The notes under the pieces were generated by a model that searched no databases, had not been told where the DNA came from, and saw only the letters and a list, made by a program, of their open reading frames with translations. From NCBI GenBank assembly GCA_017958465.1, contig JAGDCQ010000089.1:1-8162 (forward strand): DNA of 8,162 nt, in the 5' to 3' direction. Shown one piece after another: positions 1-5,451 of the stretch. Numbering within the stretch: position 1 is the first letter of the stretch; the number at the start of each line of letters is the position of its first letter. The stretch is from Lachnospiraceae bacterium. Its GTDB lineage: Bacteria; Bacillota; Clostridia; Lachnospirales; Lachnospiraceae. The position numbers were made by a program, and so were the translations under genes.

Positions 1-1001
1 GCTTCCACGCCCGCCCCGGGGTAAAGACTGATCCCCCTGAAGCGGACAGGCCCTGCACCGCCCGATGATCTTTTTTCTACAAAACACGAAAGGTTCCCGT
101 TTTCAGACAGATCCACAAGTGCCACATCTTTACCGCTGTCTGCCAGGGAAAGCGCAAGGTTTAGCGCCATATGCGTAGCTCCCGCGCCATGGTGGGTTCC
201 CACTATCCCGATGGTCTTCCTTTGGATATCCCTGTTTTTTCGCCTTCCCGAAAAGATCCCGGCTCCCTTGAACGCCTGTTCAAAGGCAGCTCTAAGGTCT
301 AAAGCGGTCTCATACCTGAACCCGGTGTTTTCGCCGGTTGCCCTGTCGGTAACGGCCTTCAGGCGTTTTAAGAGCCTTCTGCTCCCGCCCGATCTTTCGT
401 AAGCCGCGCAAAGAAGCTCCGCGATCTTCCCCGCGCCGTAGATGTCGGTGGCCGCCCGTCTCATCTCCCCGTTTTTCTGCTCAGGTGCCGCAAAAGAAGG
501 CGTTCCAAAGGATGTAAGCCCAAGGTTTTCCCTTCCGTCCGGTACCGCAGCCCCAAAGTCCACGAGTTTCAGTATGTTGCCGCAAACCATAAGATTCGAA
601 GGCTTCAGATCGCAGTGGAGAAAGCGCTCCCTGCCCTGATGGAGCGCCTGCAGCGCACCGCAGAGAGAATCCAGGAATCTTTTGAGTTTTTCGGCTGTTA
701 TGGAAGGTTCCGACCCGAGGAACGACTCTAAGGTCTCCCCCTCCACATACTCTTCCGCAAGGCACAGCCTGTCGGGTGTTTCCCAAAGGTCACAAAAAGC
801 CGGGATAAAACTGCTGCTGATCCCGGAAAGGATCTTAGCTTCACACCTTATTATCTTCTCAGCTTCAGAGCCGAGCGCGGCTTCTTTCACAAGCCGTCTG
901 ATGTTCAGCTCCGGATGCTCCGCAACATAGATCTTTCTCTCAGAATCTTCATAAATTGTCCTGATCAGCCGATATTCTTTGTAGCACAAGATATCTTCCA
1001 A
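1..1001 (-). CDS. Ser/Thr protein kinase fused to a MinD/ParA-like P-loop domain (partial, C-terminus beyond window edge)
   Basis: Translating the minus strand from a TTG at 1001-999 gives 333 open codons that run off the left edge. Residues about 7-245 are a Hanks-type kinase: candidate ATP lysine K39 in LVKEA, helix-C glutamate E54, catalytic loop HCDLKPSN (129-136, D131 and N136), DFG (148-150), APE (172-174) and D186 in DIYGAG. HCD replaces HRD, and no glycine-rich loop is visible near residues 14-27. After a basic linker (252-262), residues 263-307 look like the start of a MinD/CpaE-type ATPase: strand TIGIVG, loop GTHHGAGATH (268-277), helix, then VALVDLSENGNL (293-304). The loop has no Walker lysine. 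TTG is chosen because AGGGGA lies 7 bases upstream, an in-frame stop lies further up, and no earlier ATG exists. The kinase call is firm and the P-loop call fairly firm. Substrate and pathway are unknown; a CpaE/TadZ-like localisation role is possible. Confidence 0.85.
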   Translation of the reverse strand, partial: MEDILCYKEYRLIRTIYEDSERKIYVAEHPELNIRRLVKEAALGSEAEKIIRCEAKILSGISSSFIPAFCDLWETPDRLCLAEEYVEGETLESFLGSEPSITAEKLKRFLDSLCGALQALHQGRERFLHCDLKPSNLMVCGNILKLVDFGAAVPDGRENLGLTSFGTPSFAAPEQKNGEMRRAATDIYGAGKIAELLCAAYERSGGSRRLLKRLKAVTDRATGENTGFRYETALDLRAAFEQAFKGAGIFSGRRKNRDIQRKTIGIVGTHHGAGATHMALNLALSLADSGKDVALVDLSENGNLSCFVEKRSSGGAGPVRFRGISLYPGAGVE

Positions 1002-1008
1002 GTTTCCG

Positions 1009-1014
1009 TCCCCT
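1009..1014 (-). promoter_or_regulatory. Ribosome binding site of the kinase gene
   Basis: AGGGGA on the minus strand, 7 bases before the TTG at 1001. It is the main support for this non-ATG start, since the frame has no upstream ATG before an in-frame TAA. Confidence 0.65.
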
Positions 1015-1033
1015 TTTCGTGTCTGTACTTGGA

Positions 1034-1062
1034 ATTATATACTGATATTGGAATTTAATCAA
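1034..1062 (-). promoter_or_regulatory. Sigma-A-type promoter of the kinase gene
   Basis: On the minus strand, -35 TTGATT (1062-1057), a 17-base spacer and a perfect -10 TATAAT (1039-1034). Transcription would begin near 1027, leaving a leader of about 25 bases before the TTG start. The inverted repeat at 1072-1091 lies 9 bases upstream of the -35 box, where an activator or repressor could act. Confidence 0.75.
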
Positions 1063-1071
1063 CAGTTTTTT

Positions 1072-1091
1072 CCTTGTAAAAATTTACAAGG
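1072..1091. promoter_or_regulatory. Perfect 20-bp inverted repeat, candidate operator
   Basis: CCTTGTAAA, two central A bases, TTTACAAGG: a perfect 9-bp dyad. It lies between the two divergent promoters, 9 bases upstream of the kinase -35 box and 68 bases upstream of the mecA -35 box. No T-run follows on either strand, so it is not a terminator. The symmetry and position suggest a dimeric regulator site; the regulator is not identified. The octamer TTGTAAAA of the left arm recurs once at 1213-1220, just inside the predicted mecA transcript. Confidence 0.5.
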
Positions 1092-1159
1092 TTTAATCCT
1101 TTAATTTGTGCATTTTGCCATTTTCAGACATCATAACAGTGAACATTCTGTGGATTTAC

Positions 1160-1188
1160 TTGACGTAACAACAGATTATGTGTATAAT
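1160..1188 (+). promoter_or_regulatory. Sigma-A-type promoter of mecA
   Basis: -35 TTGACG (1160-1165), a 17-base spacer and a perfect -10 TATAAT (1183-1188). The start of transcription should be near 1195, giving a leader of about 84 bases before the TTG start of mecA. This is one of the strongest promoter matches in the window. Confidence 0.8.
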
Positions 1189-1243
1189 CCTACCACACAG
1201 AACTATAAGTGTTTGTAAAACCCTTACGATATCTGTGTTTCAC

Positions 1244-1255
1244 CGGGGAAACCCG
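1244..1255 (+). other. Small GNRA-capped hairpin in the mecA leader
   Basis: CGGG, loop GAAA, CCCG: a 4-bp GC stem with a GNRA tetraloop, ending 8 bases before the mecA ribosome binding site. It is too small to be a known riboswitch and has no U-run. It might affect mRNA stability or ribosome loading, or it may be chance. Confidence 0.35.
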
Positions 1256-1263
1256 TTTATGGC

Positions 1264-1269
1264 GAGGAG
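1264..1269 (+). promoter_or_regulatory. Ribosome binding site of mecA (decides the TTG start)
   Basis: GAGGAG directly abuts an ATG at 1270, which leaves no spacing for initiation there, but lies 9 bases before an in-frame TTG at 1279. The TTG start also gives MKIEKI, matching the conserved MecA N-terminus (MEIERI in Bacillus). Confidence 0.75.
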
Positions 1270-1278
1270 ATGATTTAT

Positions 1279-2019
1279 TTGAAGATCGAAAAGATCAGCG
1301 ACAACCAAATGAAGTTCACGCTCACAAGAGAGGACCTGGCTTCAAGGCAGATCCGCGTCAATGAGCTCGCCTACGGTTCCGAAAAGGTTCACGCCCTTTT
1401 CTCGGAGCTTATTCAGCGTGCAAACGAAGACTACGGCTTTGAAACGGAGGACCTTCCGCTCATCATCGAAGCGATCCCCACTGTTTCCGAAAGCCTTATC
1501 CTTATGGTCACAAAGTGTGATGATCCCGAAGAGCTGGATGCCCGCTTCTCGAATTTCACGCCTGCAAAGAATCCGGCCCCTGTAAAGAGAGGGCCTATGG
1601 CAGACGAGATCCTGAACATCTTCGGAAAGATAGAAGACTACATCGGCCGCAAGGTTGCGGATGCCTACGCAGGAACCGAAACGCAGCCGGCACCTGCAGA
1701 CCGGGAGACAGACGACCTGAAGGCCGTATTCTCCATGGTATACGTGTTCGACCGCATCTCCGTCATCTCGGAGCTTGCAGCCGCAGTAAAGCCCTTCTAT
1801 CACGGAGCCAGCTCCCTGTACAAGGATCCCCGTTCCGGGCTCTACTACCTTGTGATCCGCAAATCCGATCACACGCCGCAGGAGTTCAACAGGATCTGCA
1901 ATATGGCCTCCGAATACGGCGACCCTACCCACACCTCGTACGCTACCGTAGAATATTTTGACGAGCACTTCGACCTTATCCTGAAGGATAACGCCTTAAG
2001 TGAGCTTATGAAACTTTAA
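1279..2019 (+). CDS. mecA: Adaptor protein MecA
   Basis: MecA adaptors bring substrates to the ClpC unfoldase for degradation by ClpCP and help ClpC assemble. The 246-residue product has the family plan. Residues 1-80 form an N-terminal domain starting MKIEKISDNQMKFTLT and ending ESLILMVTKC, the substrate-binding part. Residues 81-145 are a variable, charged and proline-containing linker. The C-terminal ClpC-binding part (146-246) includes VYVFDRISVI, SGLYYLVIRK and ATVEYFDEH. Bacillus MecA is about 218 residues; the extra length is in the linker. The TTG start is preferred over ATG 1270 because of ribosome-site spacing and family alignment. It is transcribed alone, divergently from the kinase gene, and ends at a strong terminator. 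Which substrate it serves here cannot be read from the sequence. Confidence 0.9.
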   Translation: MKIEKISDNQMKFTLTREDLASRQIRVNELAYGSEKVHALFSELIQRANEDYGFETEDLPLIIEAIPTVSESLILMVTKCDDPEELDARFSNFTPAKNPAPVKRGPMADEILNIFGKIEDYIGRKVADAYAGTETQPAPADRETDDLKAVFSMVYVFDRISVISELAAAVKPFYHGASSLYKDPRSGLYYLVIRKSDHTPQEFNRICNMASEYGDPTHTSYATVEYFDEHFDLILKDNALSELMKL

Positions 2020-2040
2020 GAAAACTAAAGAATCGCGCAA

Positions 2041-2079
2041 AAAAAAGCCAGCCGCATCAATGCGACTGGCTTTTATTTT
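2041..2079. terminator. Bidirectional intrinsic terminator between mecA and the DUF1858 gene
   Basis: An A-run, GCCAG (2047-2051), one mismatch, CGCA, a small loop, TGCG, CTGGC (2066-2070) and a T-rich run TTTTATTTT. With the flanking A:T pairs the stem spans about 14 bp. T-runs exist on both strands, so it can stop mecA from the left and the DUF1858 gene, which ends at 2089, from the right. Confidence 0.85.
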
Positions 2080-2088
2080 GCTGGTTTG

Positions 2089-2289
2089 TTATGCCTCCTG
2101 GCCGGCAACCTCATTAAGTCTTTCAACAAGTTCGTCAGGCTCGATACCATGTACGTAGCAAGCCTCCTCTATTGTTTCGCCAAGTGATGCCGGGCAGCCG
2201 ATGCAGTGCATTCCGATCCCCATAAGGACCGGTATCACGTTCTCGCTTACCTGTAACAGTTCGCCTATAGTCATATCTTTTGTGATCAT
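2089..2289 (-). CDS. DUF1858 / hybrid-cluster-associated redox disulfide domain protein
   Basis: A 66-residue single-domain protein with TIGELL (7-12), the core MGIGMHCIGCPAS (23-35) holding a CxxC pair C29/C32, and a third cysteine at C44. This matches the DUF1858 family, also described as a hybrid-cluster-protein-associated redox disulfide domain, found mostly in anaerobes. Its biochemical role is not established; the CxxC pair suggests thiol/disulfide exchange or metal or cluster binding. There is no signal peptide, so it is probably cytoplasmic. ATG 2289 is chosen over an in-frame TTG at 2295 because AAGGAGG (2302-2296) is 6 bases before the ATG but touches the TTG. It has its own promoter and may also receive read-through from the PEGA gene. 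Confidence 0.85.
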   Translation of the reverse strand: MITKDMTIGELLQVSENVIPVLMGIGMHCIGCPASLGETIEEACYVHGIEPDELVERLNEVAGQEA

Positions 2290-2295
2290 AATCAA

Positions 2296-2302
2296 CCTCC
2301 TT
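2296..2302 (-). promoter_or_regulatory. Ribosome binding site of the DUF1858 gene
   Basis: A near-consensus AAGGAGG on the minus strand, 6 bases from ATG 2289 and zero bases from TTG 2295. It settles the start on the ATG. Confidence 0.8.
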
Positions 2303-2323
2303 GATCAACTCTTTACGGGTAGC

Positions 2324-2352
2324 ACTATATACTAAAAATTCCGATTCGTCAA
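2324..2352 (-). promoter_or_regulatory. Promoter of the DUF1858 gene
   Basis: On the minus strand, -35 TTGACG (2352-2347), a 17-base spacer and -10 TATAGT (2329-2324). The predicted transcript starts near 2317, about 28 bases before the ATG. It sits in the 84-base gap after the PEGA gene, where no terminator is visible. Confidence 0.7.
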
Positions 2353-2373
2353 GTATGTTCTCTTGGCCCTGCT

Positions 2374-3795
2374 TTAGTTCCCTGTCGTCGGGAAACTGAG
2401 GACCGTCGGAGTATCGGCATTGATAGTTATCTGATAGGTTTTCGGGAGCGTCTGCCCGTCGATCGTTGTCCTGACAAGGCTTACAGTGTGGCTTCCGTAC
2501 TTGATCTTTGCGGTAAGCTTCCCGCTTGCGTCCGTTGTCCCGATATAATTCGAATCCACGGAAATGACCGCCGACGGGAACCATATAAATGTCACGCTTA
2601 CCTCGCCCTCCTCAGGCTCCTTGACAGGAGTCGGGGTAGGATCGACAGGTGTCGGGATAAGGGTTTCCGTTGGAGTCGGCGAATCCACAGGCTCGTCCGT
2701 TCCTGTTATCTCAGGCTCATCCACGGGTGTCGGCGTGGGTGTGGGCGCAAACTGTTCCGCAAGCTCTATGGGCTGCTTCATGGTTTCTGTCCCCACAGTG
2801 ATGGTCCCGCTCCAGGTCACATAGCCCTGCTTTGCCACCTCTACCGAGTGGGTCCCGTAGGCCAGCCTTACAGGTTCGGTGTGATCATAATAAAAATTGT
2901 CGATGTAAAGCGCCGCATCCGCGGGCTTTATCCTGAAGTCCACATACCCGTAGTCCGTTGAGATCTGTTCGTAGGGCTCAAGATTTATAACAGCCGTGCC
3001 ATTGCGGTTTATGGTCACTTCCTCTTTGCCGTTCAGGTCCCCCTTACTGAAGGAAATCTCGTAGGTCCCCTCGCGCATGCTCATAGCCATCCCTTCGGTG
3101 ATCTGGCCCGCGAACACGTTGTCCACAAAGAGGCTTCCGCCCACAAAATTCTTCTCGTTCATAACGTACAGTGTGCCGTGGCCAAGCACCAGCTCCACTA
3201 CGTAAACACGTCCGTTCTTTCCGCTGATATTGATCACGTCTGTCACCCCGAGCTGTGAAAGATCGAAAGGCCCGTCCGGCCCCACAGTTGCCACATCCTT
3301 GGAGATCCTGTAGTTTTTATCCCCTATCCGGATCATGGACTGGGCAAGTGTAAGCTCCCAGTCTGTGGCACCTTCGGCAGTCCAAAAGTCGTTCTTTAGA
3401 TACAGGTGCAAAAGCTTGTTTTCCGACTCGCTGTAGGATACCTCCGCGATGGAAGCGGGCGTCAGGACGCTTGCTGAGATCACGTTCCCGAAAGCAGTAC
3501 GGATATCCGTCGATCCCGAATAAGAAAGGTCGAGATACTTATCCTTTTCCGGTAGGTAAACAGTGATCTTTTTAAGAGCTATGTCGACCTTCATCACAAC
3601 AGCATCTTCCGTGGCGTCACCGTTTACGGGAACGGAGGGTGCGTTTGATGGCGAAGGCGCAGGCGTACCCGTAGGCTTTGAAGGCTTCTTTACCGTTCCT
3701 TCAAACCCGGCGTACACCGCAAGCCCTATCACCAGAAGGCCTATTATCATGATCACCACAAAAGTGACCTTAGTTGTTTTCAGACTGTTCTTCAT
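2374..3795 (-). CDS. Membrane-anchored PEGA-domain protein
   Basis: The 473-residue product begins with a short basic stretch (MKNSLKTTK) and one hydrophobic segment (about 9-31) with no obvious cleavage site. This predicts a type II anchor with the bulk outside the membrane. A Pro/Ser/Thr linker (about 36-58) precedes an unassigned beta-rich region (about 65-205). Three PEGA-like units follow: about 212-273 (SLFVDNVFAG, EGTYEISF), about 282-346 (the clearest: ALYIDNFYYD, YGTHSVEVAKQGY) and, after a TP-rich linker (350-393), about 398-469 (ISVDSNYIGT, YGSHTVSL). PEGA domains occur in surface proteins and beside or within Ser/Thr kinases; their function is poorly defined. The start ATG overlaps the end of cca by 26 bases, with GGAG 12 bases upstream. 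A TTG at 3816 would add 7 residues and is less likely. Binding partner unknown. Confidence 0.8.
   Translation of the reverse strand: MKNSLKTTKVTFVVIMIIGLLVIGLAVYAGFEGTVKKPSKPTGTPAPSPSNAPSVPVNGDATEDAVVMKVDIALKKITVYLPEKDKYLDLSYSGSTDIRTAFGNVISASVLTPASIAEVSYSESENKLLHLYLKNDFWTAEGATDWELTLAQSMIRIGDKNYRISKDVATVGPDGPFDLSQLGVTDVINISGKNGRVYVVELVLGHGTLYVMNEKNFVGGSLFVDNVFAGQITEGMAMSMREGTYEISFSKGDLNGKEEVTINRNGTAVINLEPYEQISTDYGYVDFRIKPADAALYIDNFYYDHTEPVRLAYGTHSVEVAKQGYVTWSGTITVGTETMKQPIELAEQFAPTPTPTPVDEPEITGTDEPVDSPTPTETLIPTPVDPTPTPVKEPEEGEVSVTFIWFPSAVISVDSNYIGTTDASGKLTAKIKYGSHTVSLVRTTIDGQTLPKTYQITINADTPTVLSFPTTGN
2617..2748 (-). repeat. Low-complexity Thr-Pro linker inside the PEGA-domain gene
   Basis: It encodes residues 350-393, dominated by TPTPTP, EPEITGTDEP, SPTPT and DPTPTPV units. 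Such extended linkers are common between extracellular domains of Gram-positive surface proteins. The repetitive DNA is a candidate for length variation between strains. Confidence 0.7.
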
Positions 3796-5137
3796 TTGCG
3801 AAATATGCTCCTGCAAGAGAAAGTAAGGTCTCGCGGGTGTTAAGCCCCGGCTCGGAAAGGACTCTGTCCAAAAGGTAAGACAGGCAGGCTCCCACTAAAA
3901 CTCCCGAAGTTGCGCCGTTTTCTATAAGATCCCTGCCTGTTACGGCAAGATCCTTTAGCGCCACCGGATCCTTGCGGCTGCGCACGTTTTCAGCGCATGC
4001 CCTTACTTTTTCAGCTGTTTCCCTGTCGCACTGCCCTTCTTCAAGGCCGTCCGTTGCAAGAAAAGCAAGCCAAAGGTCAAAAATCCTGTTTCCCATTGTG
4101 CTCATATTCCTGCGCACTGCCTCTTCTCCGGCTAAAGGCGCGGTAAACACAGCCTTTGCAAGGCCGCCGGCCGTACGTATCGTATCGTTGTCAAACTTAA
4201 GATCGTGGAGGGTCCTTGTAGCAAAAAGCTTTGAAAGCTCCGGCAGGTTTAAGCCCTGTTCAGCCGTCCCGCAATACTCATTCAAAGACCGGCCCTGCAA
4301 GGGCTCAGCCTCACTTTGGACCTTTGCGGCTGCTGCGCTTAAGACCGCCCAGGCGTAGGCTGTGCGGTCCCCTTCCGAAAGCCCGCCATCTATTGCGCTT
4401 TTAATGGAATTAAGCACATACCGGGCTTTCCCTTCGCTGGAAAAAAGGGGCTCGAACCGGGGGAGCACCTCCTTCAGGATCCCCAGCCTGTGCATATGCT
4501 GAAGCTCGAAGGGTGTCTCAGAAACCAGTGTTTTTGTTATCTCCTCGCGGATGCGCTCCGCGCTTATATTCTTCAAGGTGTCCGAAAGGTCCGCCGCAGC
4601 GGCTTCCGTGTCCGGATCTATCTTAAACCCGAGTCGCGCCGCAAACCTGAAGGCCCGAAGGATCCTGAGAGCGTCCTCGCCAAACCTCGAATGTGCATCC
4701 CCCACACAGCGGATAACGCCGTTCTCCAGGTCCTTTTGCCCGCCAAAGCAGTCCACAAGGCCTGAACTATAGTTGAAAGCCATGGCATTTATGGTAAAGT
4801 CCCTGCGGAGCAGGTCCTCCCTAAGGCTCTTTGTAAAGGTAACCTTCGAAGGGTGCCTTGAATCCTCGTATTTTCCGTCTATCCTGTAGGTCGTCACCTC
4901 GTAGGCCCCTTCATTGAAGAGGACGGTGACAGTGCCATGCTTGATCCCGGTATCGACAGTCCTCTTAAAAACCTCTTTTACGTCCTCCGGCTCTGCGTTT
5001 GTGGTGATATCCCAGTCCTTCGGGGTTTGGGAAAGGAGCATATCCCTTACGCAGCCTCCGACGGCATACGCCTCGAAGCCTGCTTCCTCCAGCCTGCGTA
5101 TTATTTCCGATACATTTTCGGGCAACGTAAAAAGCAT
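3770..5137 (-). CDS. cca: CCA tRNA nucleotidyltransferase
   Basis: This cytoplasmic enzyme adds or repairs the 3'-CCA end of tRNAs from CTP and ATP. The class II head is complete: GGCVRD (27-32), metal-binding D41 and D43 in KDWDITTNA, a third carboxylate at E80 in YEVTTYR, RRDFTINAMA (111-120), the nucleotide-template motif EDALR (154-158) and the helical neck ISAERIREEI (191-200). The 455-residue length fits the longer clostridial form. Those relatives carry an HD domain in the middle. Here the corresponding stretch (about 233-312) keeps flanking landmarks such as LKFDNDTIR (313-321) but has no HD pair: WAVLSAAAAK sits where a WALLLHDIGKP-like motif is expected. The start ATG has AGAGG 5 bases upstream. 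No good promoter was found in the 136-base gap upstream. The gene overlaps the PEGA gene, implying translational coupling. Confidence 0.93.
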   Translation of the reverse strand: MLFTLPENVSEIIRRLEEAGFEAYAVGGCVRDMLLSQTPKDWDITTNAEPEDVKEVFKRTVDTGIKHGTVTVLFNEGAYEVTTYRIDGKYEDSRHPSKVTFTKSLREDLLRRDFTINAMAFNYSSGLVDCFGGQKDLENGVIRCVGDAHSRFGEDALRILRAFRFAARLGFKIDPDTEAAAADLSDTLKNISAERIREEITKTLVSETPFELQHMHRLGILKEVLPRFEPLFSSEGKARYVLNSIKSAIDGGLSEGDRTAYAWAVLSAAAAKVQSEAEPLQGRSLNEYCGTAEQGLNLPELSKLFATRTLHDLKFDNDTIRTAGGLAKAVFTAPLAGEEAVRRNMSTMGNRIFDLWLAFLATDGLEEGQCDRETAEKVRACAENVRSRKDPVALKDLAVTGRDLIENGATSGVLVGACLSYLLDRVLSEPGLNTRETLLSLAGAYFANEEQSENN

Positions 5138-5147
5138 AAATTACCTC

Positions 5148-5176
5148 TTGTATTTTTGAAAAAAAGACTGTACAAT
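5148..5176 (+). promoter_or_regulatory. Promoter of the ferredoxin gene
   Basis: -35 TTGTAT (5148-5153), a 17-base spacer and -10 TACAAT (5171-5176). Transcription would start near 5183, giving a leader of about 90 bases. The -35 box overlaps the ribosome binding region of the divergent cca gene, so the two genes may interfere. Confidence 0.55.
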
Positions 5177-5182
5177 AATCTT

Positions 5183-5194
5183 ACCCGTGAGGGT
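5183..5194 (+). other. GNRA-capped hairpin at the 5' end of the ferredoxin transcript
   Basis: ACCC, loop GTGA, GGGT, starting at the predicted transcription start; G:U pairs could extend the stem. A hairpin at the extreme 5' end can protect an mRNA from decay. The rest of the leader (5195-5261) shows only small stems such as GCG-TTTTA-CGC and no recognised riboswitch. Confidence 0.35.
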
Positions 5195-5273
5195 GGGTGT
5201 GAGTCTGCGCCGGTACAGGCTCTCCGCGTTTTACGCAAGCCCAAGAAATCTATTCCGGCATGGAGGTATAAGT

Positions 5274-5444
5274 ATGGCATACAAAATCAATGATGGTTGC
5301 ATCAGCTGCGGTGCTTGTGCAGCAGAATGTCCCGCAGGCGCTATCGCTGAGGGTGCTGAGCACTATGAGATCAATCCCGATCTTTGCCTTGAGTGCGGTG
5401 CTTGCGCAGCTGCCTGTCCTACAGGTTCTATCGAAGAGCCCTGA
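5274..5444 (+). CDS. 2[4Fe-4S] clostridial-type ferredoxin
   Basis: A 56-residue low-potential electron carrier of the cytoplasm, typical of anaerobes, serving enzymes such as pyruvate:ferredoxin oxidoreductase and hydrogenases. Two cluster motifs are complete: CISCGACAAECP (C9, C12, C15, C19) and CLECGACAAACP (C38, C41, C44, C48). The sequence between them (AGAIAEG, YEINPDLC) shows the family's internal pseudo-symmetry, and the length matches the usual 55-60 residues. The ATG has TGGAGGT 7 bases upstream; the frame stays open further upstream but is unlike ferredoxin there. It is a single-gene unit with its own promoter and a strong terminator, divergent from cca and convergent with dnaB. 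The physiological partner cannot be told from this window. Confidence 0.95.
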   Translation: MAYKINDGCISCGACAAECPAGAIAEGAEHYEINPDLCLECGACAAACPTGSIEEP

Positions 5445-5451
5445 TCGGATG

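Noticed and set aside
481..786. Minus-strand ATG-started frame of 101 codons inside the kinase region
   Set aside because: It is in another frame from the kinase motifs and has no recognisable domain; the true gene starts with TTG at 1001.
1342..1968. Long open frame (about 208 codons) on the minus strand opposite mecA
   Set aside because: It lies wholly antisense to mecA, resembles no family, and has no ribosome site; it is a codon-bias shadow.
2564..2824. Plus-strand frame rich in Gly, Val, Ser and Thr
   Set aside because: It is the antisense reading of the Thr-Pro linker of the PEGA gene, so its repeats are only a mirror of that low-complexity DNA.
3796..3816. TTG at 3816 as the start of the PEGA-domain protein
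   Set aside because: It has no upstream ribosome site, while GGAG precedes the ATG at 3795; it would only add 7 residues before the basic membrane-anchor start.
5148..5177. Minus-strand TTGTAC-17-TACAAG as a cca promoter
   Set aside because: Transcription would begin after the cca ribosome site, leaving it out of the message; the match is the mirror of the ferredoxin promoter.
5187..5273. N-terminal extension of the ferredoxin from a GTG at 5187
   Set aside because: The extension has no ferredoxin similarity, and ATG 5274 has an ideal ribosome site and gives the normal family length.
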